Assembly: GCA_963920575.1 (NCBI GenBank)
Contig: OY986971.1
Span: forward strand, 5,433,340-5,497,339
Direction: 5' to 3'
DNA from: Narthecium ossifragum
Taxonomy: Eukaryota; Streptophyta; Magnoliopsida; Dioscoreales; Nartheciaceae
DNA length: 64,000 nucleotides
Translations under genes and position numbers: made by a program
Notes under the pieces: model-generated
Database searches by the model: none
Seen by the model: the letters and a program-made list of their open reading frames with translations, nothing else
What the model was told of the DNA's origin: nothing
Part shown: positions 9,391-21,709 of the stretch, piece after piece
How the letters are laid out: each line of letters starts with the position of its first letter
How positions within the stretch are numbered: the stretch's first letter is position 1

Positions 9391-10500
9391 AGAAGCAGGG
9401 GAGCTGCAGCTCATTGGGTGTAGGCTTGATGCCGTGTGCTTGAGGCTACGGACGAGCGTCGAGTTGAGGAGGCGTCCAAGCTTTGACGATGGACGGCAAC
9501 AGGAGAGACCGCGGCGTGGACCTGGCTGGAGGTGTGCTTCACGCTTCACAGCGAGTCGAGGACGACGACGGGGTCGGATCCTCCAACTGGATCAAAGGGC
9601 TGCGACGGGGCTCCTTCCTTGGGCTGGCGGCGAGCTTTGTTGGGTTCCGCTGGCTGGAACAGAGGATGACGACGGCACTCTTGACTGGCTCAAGGACGAC
9701 GACGAGGGGCTCCTCTGGCTGGACGACGGTGATGGATTCTTTGGATCCCACCAGCTGGAACAGGGACGATGGCGAGTTCTTTGGGTTGGATCAAGGGATG
9801 CCGGCAATGGGTTCCTCCTCGTTTCTTTGGGTTCCTCGAGCTGGAACAGAGAAGGGTTCTTTGGGTTCCGCCAGTTGAGGAAGATGACGGGGCTCCTTTT
9901 CCGGGCGACCACAAGCTCTTCGGCGTCGACAGGTTCCTTCCTCCTGGCTGGGCGACGGCGACGACTCCTCCGGCTGGATCAGAGAAGACGGCGACGAAGC
10001 TTTTGGGATTTTTCTTGGGTCGGAACAGGGGCGACGGCGAACTCCTTGAAGGGTGCCGATGGATGGGTTCCGGGCTGGCTTAAAGAAGACGGCGGCGAGC
10101 TTTCCTCTGGCTCGACGACGATCTGGGACTGGCCCAAGGCCGGCGACGGCGAAGGGTTACTCCCTCCGCGTCCAAGCCTTCTCTTCTTCTTTTCAATATT
10201 TCTTTCAGCCCTTGCTTTGTTCCTTTCCCCTCTTCTTATAGGAATCGGGGTGTTAGCTGGGCATTTGGGATGAGATGCCAGCTTATCACGGGATCTGGCT
10301 GTTAAGATCTGATTTTCAGCCAGATTGTTGGGAGGTTGGGATGCTGGGCTTTGTTGAGATACGGGAAGGTTAGGATTTCCTAACCATTAGATTAGGGAGT
10401 TGGGATTGGTATTTAAATTTCAAATGTCAGTTTGAATGTCCCATTTAAATTTCAAGTTCATGTGTGAACTTGTTGGAATTTTGAATATTTATTCAATTTT
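9391..10500. other. GC-rich repeat-like DNA in the 2.95-kb insertion
   Basis: A run of degenerate phrases ('gctggaacag', 'gacgacgg', 'ttctttgggttc') gives an open frame of 301 codons at 9368-10273 that ends in a hydrophobic stretch. Similar open frames exist on the opposite strand and no domain is recognisable. I do not regard it as a gene. Confidence 0.5.
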
Positions 10501-13500
10501 TCAAGTATTTATCTTGAATTTGAATAATTATCCGGCTGTCGGACATTTGTCCAAATTTTGAATGTCTTGTTTGAATTTTGAATTTCATGTGATATTTGGA
10601 GAATTTACTGAAATATCCCCGGGCAAGCCGGTTGTAAATTACCACAATACCCTTTTTATCGGTCATATGTATTTTGGACCGAAATGCCCCCATGGTAGAG
10701 AAAATACCTCTATTTTAGATTTTCACACCCCTGAAGATGTGAAATGACTAAAATGTCCCTTGGGGTTAAATGACCAAAATACCCTTTCGGTCTGGTTGTT
10801 TAGGCGCGACGCATGGCAGCGCGACTTGTGTGTGTGTCATAGACACATGCGTTCATTATGTAGCGCATGTATATTTTTGCCGAGATTTAGGCATATTTTA
10901 ATTTGGACGCGATGCATGATGATGCGTCTATGTTGCACGTGTCATGGACACATGCGCGCGTATTATGTAACGCGCATATTTTAGACTCGATGTATGTGAG
11001 TCATGTGCGCGCGCATGGCGCGCTGGTCGGGACTTAGGCGAATTTGAGTTTTGGGTATTTGTTTGGGTTTATTTTGAATTTTCGGAATTTTTCTTTATTT
11101 ATTTCAGAGAATTTTCTATAATGCTCCTGATGTTGTGGAAAATTACCAAAACGCCCCTATATTTACACAGCTTATTTAGGATGCCGTCAAAGCTATGTAA
11201 GGGCTATTTTGGAATGTAGTGGGAGATTTAGACATGTATTTTGGTCTAAATTCCCAACATACCCTTGGGTGGATAAAATTACCAAAATGCCCTTGTTCCT
11301 CCGGTTTGTATAGGATGCCGTCAAAACCGGGAATATGTAGGCGATTTGGATGAACTCGACTGTGTATGAGCCAGTTTGGATTTGGTGCATGCGGATTCAG
11401 TTGGGAGAATTTCGCAAATGTTGTTGACTTAGCCTTAGCTAAAATTGATGTCAACAGAGATGCGCAGTCATCTCGATCTTACACCTAGATCCATATTTAT
11501 GTTATTATGCGCGATGAATTCATCCTAGTAAGAGGGTTCATTAGCAGTGAACGTAACTAATCATTCGGTCACTGATATTTAGATAATTGTTCTCGCCAAC
11601 AAGGAATCCTAAACAGAACTTGTTGAGTGATAAGGAGAACTAGCCATTCACTTATCAACTTTTAGGAAGTCACTCATCGTGTTTACATGCCCTGATCTTA
11701 GGAAGACTTGGTAGATCCTTAGTTACTGATTAAGAATCCTGTGGTCCTTTCTCTCATATTCATAAATCCTTTAGTATAAGTTTAGTTTAATTTCAACCTG
11801 CAATCTTTTCTCAACTCATTAGTAGGAAATTTGCTAAGTGTTCGATTTCAATCCCTTAAATCCCTGTGGACTCGACTCGGACTCTCCACTATCTACTAGT
11901 TCTTAGTAGTTAAAGTAGAGCACCGGAATATATTGTAATTTTGGTTAGACTTGTTAAGCCACGACACTTTTCAAGTCGTATCACTTACCTAGGCTCCACA
12001 GTTGACCATCGCATAGACCGTGAGCCTTAAATTCTCAAAATAGCTTCTCAACGGATCTACCGCCAGTCCCAGCTTTTGTTTACTCAGGCTCCATAGTCGA
12101 CCATCACATTGACCGTGTTAGGACCCGTACCTCCAACCTGGTCCGACCGTGTTATATCGAGGATCTGGTTTTGTGGTTTGGCTCGGTTGGCCTTGGGTTG
12201 CGATCGGTTGATCACATCTCTGTTTTTGGACCCCAAGGGCAATTTGGTAAAATTGCATCTTGGCGATCGGTTTCACACCCGCTTAGTGTACACACTGCCT
12301 TGGATTGATGTATGTGATTGATTAGAACCTTAAGGGTGCTTCCGATCGGAAGATCAGAGCTCAATCGGGAAAGATCGAAATGGATGGTTGTGATTGATTC
12401 CAACTTTCTATAAATACCCCTTAAGGTTTCTCTCTCTTTCCATTTCTTTTCTTTCCTCTCCTCCTCTCTCCTTGGCCGCCGGATTGGAGTTTCGGCTGTG
12501 GCTATTCGACGTGGATCCGCGACGATCGGAGTAGAGGATCTAGTAGATCAGCAGCTCTTCTATAGATGTAGGTGTTTCTATGAAATTCTACTGAATTGGT
12601 AAACCTAGGATTGGTTTATTATTGATTTGGTATGTTTGTGTTGTTTGGAATGTTATGAAACTTGATAGAGTAGTATAATGGCATACTTAGGGCATCCTTG
12701 CCGAAGTGGTTTCGTATTTCATCGGACGAATTCCGTATTTTTGTCAGTTTTCGGATCAAATCGGCCCAGATTTGATATTTCACGATTTAAACTTGGTTTT
12801 ATTTGCATGGATGAATCCCCCACCATCCAATCTACCTTCCCCTCCAAGTTTGATTGGATTTTATCACCAGTTGATAAATCAAATCCAACAAATTGCGTTT
12901 TCGTCGGTTTTCGTCGGCTTTCGGATAATTGTTTTAGATTCAGACATTTGATCATCCAAAGTTAGATTTCTTAGTACCAATAGATTCCCCATGTGAGGAC
13001 CTGTCTCTCTATTCCTGTGACTCATTGTTGACCACAAGGGCAATTTGGTAAATTGCGTCTTGTCGGTTTGTTTCACACTCGCATGTGCACGCACTGGCCT
13101 TGATCGTGCATGTGTTTGATTAGAAAGGTTAGATGGACCCGGGGTCGAAAGATCCAGAATTGGGCTTGAGTTTGGCCCAATTCTGATTCCTTGTGCAGGT
13201 TGGATCGATCCAAACTCCACTTTGGATCGATCCATGATGCACTAGGGAGTGGTGGCTGATGTCGCTCAAATGTGTCACGCACAGCGGTCGCAGTGCAGTA
13301 CAGCATAAGAGAGGTCGAACAAGCAGGAAAGATCCAGAAATACAAATAACAATAAATTGAAAACAATGAAGAAAGCTAACTAAATTAAATTAGATCAAAG
13401 GATTAATGATAATGTAATGTTAACTAAAGATATCAGGCTTTTGATAAGGCTAGGCTTCAAGAATCACTTCACTCGGATTAAGGTTCTTCTCTTCTCAATG

Positions 13501-13636
13501 GTTCATATAATACTCAGTTAATGGATTCACATCCCAATCGCCTTAACCGGAAGATATAGAATTATGAATCTGATAAAATATAAATGTCTCTTCCTATGAT
13601 TGGTTCTTCATTTTTATAGTTCTAACTTCATCCAAC

Positions 13637-13885
13637 CAAACCTAAGAATACACGATACCGGCTGTGTACTACAGGCAACGCGCAGCAAAAGTTCATCGGG
13701 ACAAAGCCCTAACTCTAACCGGATCTCTAAGAATACACAATACCAACTCTCACAATCGGCAATGCATAGCAAAGATCTCGCGGTATAGAGCCCCAACCTT
13801 ATCTAACCAGATCCCTAAGAATATACAATACCAGCTGTCACTACGGGCAATGTATAGCAAAGGTCTCACGAGACTCGGTAGGAGA
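13637..13885 (-). repeat. Three tandem ~86-bp units in the Athila LTR
   Basis: The phrase 'taagaatacacgataccggctgt...gcaacgcgcagcaaaagt' recurs at about 13643, 13728 and 13813 with moderate divergence. The same triplet occurs in the other orientation at about 46590-46830, so it is a fixed part of this LTR family. Confidence 0.8.
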
Positions 13886-14257
13886 ATTGAAGGAGATAAC
13901 TATGGGATCACAATATCATAAAAGAAGCATGACTGGATTTATAATAATGTTTAACCACAAATCAATCTGTGAAGATCCAATACATAAGAAGAGTTTAACA
14001 ATAAAGATTAAAAACTATGAACCACTGTTGGAGAAGAAGCCCTAGTCCTCGCTAGATCATCCGTCCGCCATGCCCGCAGATTACTCGGCCATGGATGGAG
14101 ATTTCTCCATCTTCTTCCTTTGGGAAACACCCAGAAAAGAGCCTCCAACAACGTCCAAGAAGTCCCCCTCAAACCCTAGAAAGGGTCCTATTTATAGCCC
14201 CAAAGTTCTCCATCAACGGATTTGATCTAAACCGTTGATTTAATCCACTAGGAACGT

Positions 14258-14680
14258 CCGATCGATCCCCCTCGGGATGTTGGATCAATCGGTCTCATTA
14301 AAATCTCCAACTTCTATTTACGCCCGAGTCCGATCGATCGGACTAAGGGAGTCGGATCGATCGATTTTGTAAAAATCCTTCGTCTCTGACTCTTCCCGAG
14401 TTCGATCGATGGACGGATCGATCGAACTCTACTCCTCTAAAAAGCATACGTTCTGTCACCCTTTAATTCCCAAGTCCGATCGATCGAATTATGAGTGTTG
14501 GATCGATCGGTTGAGTAAAAATCCGCTGTTTTTGGCTTTTTCCGAGTCCGATCGATCGGACCATTGGTGTCGGATCGATCGGACCCCATAGGAGCGATGG
14601 AGGGATCGATCGGACCATGTTCAGCCAAAAAACACATGTTCTGTCACGATTCTGTGAGGTCTGATCGATCGGCGGATCAC
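14258..14680. repeat. GATCGATC pair cluster in the Athila solo LTR
   Basis: Three pairs of 23-bp spacing can be counted (about 14334, 14477 and 14550 as first members), plus one compact pair with 12-bp spacing near 14404 and looser copies at 14260-14300 and 14670. Arms are CCGATCGATCGG or GGATCGATCGG. The spacers between pairs include 'gtaaaaatccgctg' and 'acgttctgtcaccc'. The mirror cluster is at 45868-46210. Confidence 0.88.
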
Positions 14681-15059
14681 TCGGACTTCCAGCTTATTTT
14701 CGGTTCTGCCCTTCAGACTGCGCCATCGGTACTAAAATTGCCGTAACTTCCTCTAGGAAACTCGGAATCACGAACCGTAAAGTTCTCCAGAATCCAGACT
14801 TCAAGAGCTTTCCAACCATATATGGCACATCAACTGGTTCTTCATGAGCAGGTACAGATTAATTTGTGAAGTTGCTCCATATACTCTTTTCAGCTTCTTT
14901 TAGCTCCAATTTCCTGCATTTTCCAAACAACCATGTGAAGCAACATATAGATATAACAATAGTAATAAAGATGCTGATTAAGGATAATAATCTAGCAATT
15001 GAGATGGTTATAAGGTTGTTTAGAGTGCACTTTCATGCACTCATCAGTGGCCGCCAGTG

Positions 15060-15720
15060 GAGTTCGGATCGATCCAAGGTGGAGTTTGGATCAATCCAAC
15101 TCAAACTGGAGCGTCCGTATAAGAGCAGACGCGATGCTTCCTTTCTCCTTTCTTTCCGATTCCGCTGCGATTGGGCTCAGATCCGGCGAAATTTTGAGAG
15201 GATTTAGGAAGATCCAAGGCTTGGCTTCGTGGATTGAAGTAGCTCTTGTCGAGGTAGGGTCTCTACCTACGGATTTGGTTGGGTTTTTCTCATGTTCTTC
15301 GTCATTTTCACCGAATTCGGGTTTGTTTGAGTAGATCTCCATGTATAAGTGATGGTTTCCGATTTTGAAGCCATGAGTAGCTTCGTGAGCATCATATATA
15401 CCAACCCAACAAGTTTGGTGGAGTTTGGTTTGGTTTTCCGGCCGTGATCGCCGTCGAAAGTTGGCCGGAGGGCCGGCTGGGATCGATCCAATTGGATATT
15501 GGATCGATCCAAGTTGCACTCAAGATGGTCTGTTCACTGGTGGAAGTTGGATCGATCCATGGGTATGTTGGATCGATCCAGTGTTTCCTAGGAACAGTAT
15601 TTGAGGGTAATAGAGAATGGCTTTTTTGGATTTTCCGAGTCGGATCGATCCAAGGGCAAGTTGGATCGATCCGAGGGCAAGTCGGATCGATCCATGGGTA
15701 TGTTGGATCGATCCAACGCG
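15060..15720. repeat. TTGGATCGATCCAA modules at 21-22-bp spacing
   Basis: Octamer starts 15481/15502, 15550/15571 and 15643/15664/15685/15706 are all 21 bp apart. A weaker pair near 15067 and one at 13203 (same LTR, left of its nested insertion) are 22 bp apart. Spacers follow a pattern such as 'catgggtatgttg'. In several modules GGATCGATCCA pairs with TGGATCGATCC across a 9-nt loop. Confidence 0.92.
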
Positions 15721-17219
15721 CACCAGCATGCGTTTTTGAGGCTGTTTTGCCCGCGGGGCTTCGTATGTTTGCGGTTTTGGTGGTTTTGCCCGTGGGGCTT
15801 GCAATGATAGTTTGTTTACCGCTTTAATGGCATGTTTAGTGATATTGTTATAAACTGTTGTCTGTTACCGCTTTGTGGTTGAACCGGGAGAGTGATGACT
15901 CCCGTGATTGTGTAGAATAAATGGGCTGACTGTATGCCCTTTACCGCTTTGTGGTTAACCGAGGGAGTCATGACCCTCGGGAATGTTTAGTATAAATGGG
16001 CCGAAGGTGTGCCCTTGATTGTTGCCTGTCTATACCGTTGTTTTGCCTAGCTTCCTTGTGTATTAGAGGCATGTTAGGCTAGGTGTGGGCGATGGTTGGC
16101 CGCCGATTCGGGGCTCTTGGGTAGCCCGAATCTATCTCTAGGACCGAGGCTGGGTAGCGAGGCCTAGGGTTTGACTGTAGCACTGTTAGTCTGATGTTGA
16201 GGCTTGTCCCTTGTACTCCTGGATCAATTGCTAAGAGGTGGATGTCGTTACCCCGACATGTGTCGTCATGCTTGGTATCCAGCATGGGTAAGGGTGTTCT
16301 ACATGTGCTGAGGTTCTACCTGTTTGTGGCAGGAGAGGGTTACATGGACAGGAACCCTGGGGGTATCGATGGGATTTATGGGCTCCCTGGCAAGCCTTAG
16401 CTTTTGATTTGGAGTCTAGAGGTCGTATTAGCTCTGTTGCTTTTAGTGTTGAGAGTTGTTTGTCATAACCACGGTTGTTCTGCCAAGTGTGGAGGTCCCG
16501 CTTAGAGAGGGGTGTCCTACTAGTATCGTCATATCCACCCTGTGTCTGGGATTGTCGGAGGTGGTCCATCCTTGAACAGTGGTTGTTGGAGGGATGTACT
16601 TGGACAAGTACCCTTCGGGTTATTGACGGGATTTATGGGGTCCTTGGCAGGCCTCAGTACTTGGCACAGAGTTAGTACAGTTGTTGTTGCCTTCCTTATG
16701 CGCGTCGTAGAGTAGAACCCTACTGAGCTTTTGCTCATTCCTACCTGGGCTGCGGTATTTGCAAGTGCAGGTACCAGCTCTCCTTCTGTGGGCCCCAGTT
16801 GCTAGTCCTGCGGCGGCGCGTCGACATCGGGTCATGCTTGAGGGTCAAGATGGCTTCTGCTGTGCGTTTCGGGAGACTACCGATGATGTAACTTTTTGAG
16901 GTTTATTATATCTTTTGTACTTGAGGACTAATATATGTAAATCTTGATGTAACTCTGATGTATGTACAGTTTTGTAATAATAGTAGTTGTTAGAATTACT
17001 TCCGCTCTCTGTTTGTTTGTAGCTGTTTTCGCCAGTTGATGTTAGTAGATGTAGGAAACCCCCCCCCCCCCTCGTGTCCCGGTTCGGATGGGTTTTTCGG
17101 GCCGAGGCGCGACACCCCACCTCCAACTACATATCCCATCCAAGTTTCGCTTTAATCCTACGAGTTTTGATAGATCGACTCCAAGAAATTGGATTTTTGA
17201 CACTATTCATATGTGTTGC

Positions 17220-17700
17220 CGGCATATGAAGGATCGATCTCGATGGCTATGAAGATCGATCTTTTAGTTGCCACATAGGCTGCTGACTATGAAGGATCGA
17301 TCTTCATGGGTATGAAGATCCCTCTCTTCTGTTGACAGAGAGCATGCATAGAGAAGATCGATCTTCTCGGAAGAGAAGATCGATCTCCTTGAATAGGCCT
17401 TACTGTCATATGAAAGATCGATCTTCTTGGGTAGAAGATCGATCTCTTATGTGTTGGTAAGGAGGTTTTATGTTTTTAGGTGAACGGTCATGTTCATGCT
17501 CGATTCTGGTTTCTATGCGCATTATCTCGTGAAACTTTCAAGATGAAAGTTTTAGATCATCAAGTCTTCTTTCAATGGTCGTTGATTGCATAATTTTATG
17601 ATTTTCTTATGATTTATGGAGAATTGTAGAATTGTTTTGTAAACTGCGACGAAGCAGAGTTTAAGGGGAAGATCGATCTCTTATGTGTTGATTGCTACAA
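17220..17700. repeat. AAGATCGATCTT modules at 21-22-bp spacing
   Basis: In the 12116-35083 LTR. Pairs start near 17234, 17299, 17356 and 17414 with spacings of 22, 22, 22 and 21 bp. The arms are complementary, for example GAAGATCGATCTTC. A lone copy is at about 17670. The core is that of the other clusters but with A/T-type arms. Confidence 0.85.
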
Positions 17701-18692
17701 TTGATTCTGATTTCAACGATTTTGGTTTCCTTTCAACCTGGATTTCTCATATGTTTTTCCCAATGATTAGTATGATATTTAAATTGGGATTTTGATGATT
17801 TCATCTTCTAATTTTGCAACGACTCGCATAGTGGATTGGTCTACCGAGATTTGCCGATTTCAAGCATTTTCATGTTAAGCATGCATTTAATAGTTTGTGT
17901 TTGCTTTATTTGCGTTCCTAACCACTTGTACATAGCCTTATAGGTCTTAGACCCATATGTGGGGTCGAACCCTTTAATATGCATTGTGGTTAATCGGGAG
18001 AGTGATGACTCCCGAGAGTGTGTAGAATAAATAGGCCAAAGGTATGCCCTACTGCTTTAATTATAGCCCAACTGATTGCCGGCGTGCGTTGGAGGTGGTA
18101 GTGTAGAATAATTAAATTGTTGCTTGAATGGTTGATTGTTTGGTTATCTCATTGGTACTCCTATCGTTGTATTTGTAGACCAGTTAACCACGGGGTAACT
18201 ATGTAACCTTAGCATGTTGTGTGCCTGTGTTGCACCAAAAGCTATTGTATAGTGGCACTGTGATGCCGGCTCTTGTTCAGAATCGGATTGGATTCTCTTT
18301 CACATTTTATCTGCTTAATCTGTTGAACCTCTGATGTTGATGTGGCATATAGTGACATCTAGATTAAATACTTGTATAGGTTCATGCATTGTATGCATTA
18401 GAGGCATTTCAGGTTAGGCGTGGTCGATGGGATATTTGCCGATCCAAGGGCTTGGGTAGCTCGGATCTATCTTTAGGACCGAGGATGGGTAGTAAGGTCT
18501 AAGGCATGATTGTATTGTTGAATCTTTATGTTTCGAATATAATGTCTAGTTGGCTACAATGATAATGTTATTGAGGTTTAAAGATCGTGTCGTTTCTCCA
18601 ATGCCATATGCTAAGGATGGTTGTCGGTGTGTTTCCGACGTGGTCCCCAGGCATGGGAATCCTGCTGGGTAAGGGTGATCCTACATGTTACT
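17701..18692 (+). other. LTR body of the 12116-35083 unit
   Basis: No gene. The text is shared with the sister LTRs: 'gggagagtgatgactcccgag', 'gcattagaggcatttcaggttaggcg', 'gggtaagggtgatcct'. It ends at the target duplication TTACT (18688-18692) of the nested chromovirus. Confidence 0.7.
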
Positions 18693-19689
18693 TGTCACAC
18701 CCTGACCCAGAAAACCCATCGAGGACGGGGTGTGAGGGCCCGTCCCTCAGACCTGACTCGACCACGTGGGTCGAGAGCCGGTTTCCTATTGGTTTGGTTC
18801 CGCGTCGGGCACGATCGGGTGATCGTGTGGCGATTTGGACCCCAGGGGCATTTTGGTAAATATGCCCCCTGGTGGTCGGTTTCACACCCGCGTTGCACCC
18901 ACGGCCTTGGATTGATGTATGTGGTTGTTTAGAATGGTTAGGTGGACCCGGGATCGGAAGATCCCAGCTCGGGCGCGCTGAAGCTTGCCTTTGGGCAGCT
19001 TATGACCCTTGAGCGACCGATCGGGCTCGTGAGCGGGTCGGTGGGCTTTCGACCCGTTAGATAGGTCCGGCCCGTTAGTGGCCTGGTTAGTTGGGGGCAG
19101 TTGGAGCAGTTGGCTCCACCTCACCCCTTCTCCCCCCTTTTCCCCCCTCCTCTTCTCTTTCTTTCCCCCGGCTCCCTTCTCTTCTCCTCCTGCCAACGCC
19201 CCTTCTTCTCCCTTCTCCCCTTCTCCTCCGGCTGGGCTAGAGCTTGGAGGGCTGAGCATTGCGGAGCGGACCTTCACGGCACGACTGGCTGGACGCGTGG
19301 AGAAGCTCCACTGCTTGCCCAGGTAGGTGTTTCTACCTCGATCCTTGGATCAGGTTCTACTAGGTTAGGTTGTATGTGTTTTTGCTGTGGAATACCTAGT
19401 AGAATGCTTGTAGCTCCTTGCATATGTGGTGTGCTTCTTTCCCTTGTGTTCTTACACCGTGAATCTAGGTTTTTGCCGGTCGTTTTCCGTATTGTCGAAG
19501 CTTCGTCGATTTTTGTCCATTTTCCACCTAGATAGGAGATTTCAAGATTTAACCGTCAAAAACGGGATTTCTCTACATCATTTGATTCCCCATAGTTAAA
19601 TACACTTGCCTACAAAGTTTCATTGTTTTCAAACATGTTTTGATCCTTGAAATCCTAGAAATAGGATTGCTGGCATATTGCGTCGTGAG

Positions 19690-19850
19690 CTCGACGGTCG
19701 ATCGGTGTATCGACCGTCGGGCTTTAATATGCTTACTCTGGGCCTGACGGTCGACCGTCGGATCGACCGTCGTATCGTTCGTCAGGTTCTGTCGGGATTT
19801 TAGCCTCCCAGGGTCGATGCATGGATCGACCGTGACATCGTCCGTGATTC
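19690..19850. repeat. GGTCGATC/GATCGACC palindrome modules in the solo LTR
   Basis: Modules of the type GACGGTCGATC..ATCGACCGTC near 19698, 19747 and 19812. The arms are complementary, giving about 9-10 bp stems with short loops. This is the GTCGA form of the module seen again at 23572-23635, 26000-26340, 33305-33660 and 59140-59645. Confidence 0.8.
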
Positions 19851-20836
19851 CTTGGACTTGGTTTTCTGGTTTTTCTTGGATGGTTTTGATGGGGTATTAG
19901 TATCTAAACATGTTGGGAGGCATGTAGGGGGGATTTGATGAGGTTTTCAAAGGATTTCCATTTAGTTTGAGATTGATTCAAATATTCTTTCCTTTTTAGA
20001 AAATCTATGGTTCTACTTGTGATTAATACATGATTGATGGTAGTTAGGTGCTCAGTTAATTGCTTAGAAATTAGCTAGCTATGAGTGCTAACTAATGAGG
20101 AATTGTGGAACCTTAGCCCTTGCCGGCGAGTGCCGAGGGCAATTGTATATCTGCTGGACTCTTATAACTGATGATGTGGCATGTAGAGGCATCTAGGGTA
20201 GATGTTTGCCTAAGCTCATGCATTGTATGCATTAGAAGCATTTGAGGTTAGGCGGGCAATGGTTTGGGTCGCCGATCCGAGGCTCTCGGGTAGCTCGGAT
20301 CTAGCCTTAGGGCCGTGGCTGGGTAGTCAGGATTAGGGTGTGATTGTTGATCTAAATCTCTGGTGATTGAGGATTGCGATAGTTGGCTTGAATCAGTGTT
20401 GGAGGTTTAGAGGTCGTGTTGTCTTCCAAAGCCAAGTGCTAAGGATGGATGTTGATGCGTTCCCGACGTGTTTCCCCAAGGCTTGGTATTCCAGTTTGGG
20501 TAAGGGTGATCCTGCTTGTTACTGTTCCTTGGCCTCCTAGTAACTTGTTCAGGAGAGAGGTTTCATGACAGGAGCCTTTGGGACATCAACTGGGTTATGG
20601 GACCCGTGGCATCCGCTAGACTTAGGCTGGGAGACAACACTGTTGTTGTTATCCTCCTTTCAGTGTGCCGTAGAGTAGAACCCTATTGAGCTTATCACTA
20701 ATTCCTACCCGGGCTGCGTTTGCAGGTGCAGGCGGCAGTTCTTCGTCCGTGGAGCCGGCGGGATCTACCTTTGGCGGCGCGAGCACATCCAGGGGCGTCT
20801 GAGGTTTTGTTGGAGGATATGACTGTTGTACCTTTT

Positions 20837-20838
<2 letters not shown>

Positions 20839-20894
<56 letters not shown>
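20839..20894. repeat. (AT)n microsatellite
   Basis: About 28 uninterrupted AT dinucleotides within the solo LTR. The chromovirus LTRs have only about 5 AT units at the equivalent place (near 21250 and 32200). Confidence 0.95.
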
Positions 20895-20897
<3 letters not shown>

Positions 20898-21709
20898 CAT
20901 GTTGTAAACCCTTGAGGATTTTGGAATCATGTATTATATCTGTCTCATGGGAGTTTTGTATCGAATATAAACTGTACAACTTGAGGATGTATTACAATTG
21001 AATCTGTTTGCCTCTGGATTATAAATTGTTTAAATTTATCCGTCTTTCCGCATTTATATCGCGCCAATTGAAGATGAATAGTGATAGGAACCCTCACGCC
21101 TCGGCCCCGATGGGTTTTCTGGGTCGGGGTGTGACACGGGGCGTGAGCGTTTCTATCACTATTCATTTTCAATAAGCGCGATACGAAACGGAAAAAACAG
21201 ATAATTTAAACAAATTGTATTCCAGAGGTGAAACTGATATTCAATTCATATATATATATCAAGTTGTACTGATACAAGATTCGATAATAAAATCCTCCAA
21301 GAGACAGATTTATACAATAATCCAAAATTCCTCAAAGGTATTTACAATATACAAGATATCCAAAAAAAGTACAACAATCGATCCTCCAGCAACCTCAAGC
21401 ACCTCTGGACGTACTTGCGCCACCAAAGGCCGATCTCGCCGGCTCCACAAGACGAAGAACTGCCGCCTGCACCTGCAAACGCAGCCCGGGTAGGAGTGAG
21501 CGATAAGCTCAGTAGGGTTCTACTCTACGGCACACTGAAAGGAGGAAGACAACAACAACGTTGCCTTCCCGCTCAAGTCTAACGGATGCCACGGGTCCCA
21601 CAACCCTGTCGATGTCCCAAGGGCTCCTGTCATGAAACCTCTCTCCTGAACAAGTTACCAGGAGGCCAAGGAACAGTAACAAGCAGGATCACCCTTACCC
21701 AAGCAGGAA

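Larger units (their letters stand above)
8507..11456 (+). mobile_element. 2.95-kb LTR-like insertion, probably a solo LTR
   Basis: Begins TGTTCGCGAATAAAACG and ends ATTGATGTCAACA (TG...CA), with perfect 5-bp duplications GAGAT at 8502-8506 and 11457-11461. No primer site, gag or pol is visible inside and I see no second terminal repeat, so a solo LTR is the simplest reading. The middle (8750-10280) is GC-rich with repeats and chance ORFs. The right third (10290-11456) is AT-rich with phrases such as 'ttaccaaaatgccc'. Direction is uncertain. Confidence 0.7.
7449..11983 (+). mobile_element. 3' LTR of the Athila/Tat element (holds a nested insertion)
   Basis: Starts TGATAAGAATTG right after the polypurine tract and ends ...AAGTCGTATCA. 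The last 100 bp read 'ccctgtggactcgactcgg', the usual run-in to a plant Tat/Athila LTR end. Excluding the 8507-11456 insertion plus its duplication, the LTR is about 1580 bp. CTTAC follows at 11984-11988 and is the expected target duplication, but its partner lies off the left edge, so this cannot be checked here. Confidence 0.82.
13257..15046 (-). mobile_element. Athila-family solo LTR, minus orientation
   Basis: Plus-strand ends are TGATGTCGCTC... and ...GCACTCATCA, with perfect duplications GTGGC at 13252-13256 and 15047-15051. It is the reverse complement of the 5' LTR at 45493-47225 (for example 13257-13320 mirrors 47160-47225). Length 1790 bp against 1733 bp. No internal domain is present, so it is a solo LTR. 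Confidence 0.93.
12992..17114 (+). mobile_element. Tekay-like solo LTR with nested Athila solo LTR
   Basis: TGTGAGGACCTG... to ...GGCGCGACA with perfect duplications CCCCA at 12987-12991 and 17115-17119. Minus the 13257-15046 insertion it is about 2328 bp, similar to the 2283-bp relative at 37303-39585. It contains an internal duplication (about 16310-16420 versus 16575-16670, 'gggatttatggg...cctggcaagcct'), a 13-base C run at 17059-17071 and a palindrome cluster. Confidence 0.9.
18731..21136 (+). mobile_element. Tekay-like solo LTR inserted in the chromovirus 3' LTR
   Basis: TGTGAGGGCCCGTCC... to ...GGGTCGGGGTGTGACA, with perfect duplications CGGGG at 18726-18730 and 21137-21141. Length 2406 bp. 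It is of the same family as its target but in the opposite orientation. It includes a palindrome group and an AT microsatellite. Confidence 0.93.

Noticed and set aside
9368..10273. 301-codon open frame in the 2.95-kb insertion
   Set aside because: Made of degenerate GC-rich repeats, with similar open frames on the other strand; no domain and no initiation context. Probably chance.
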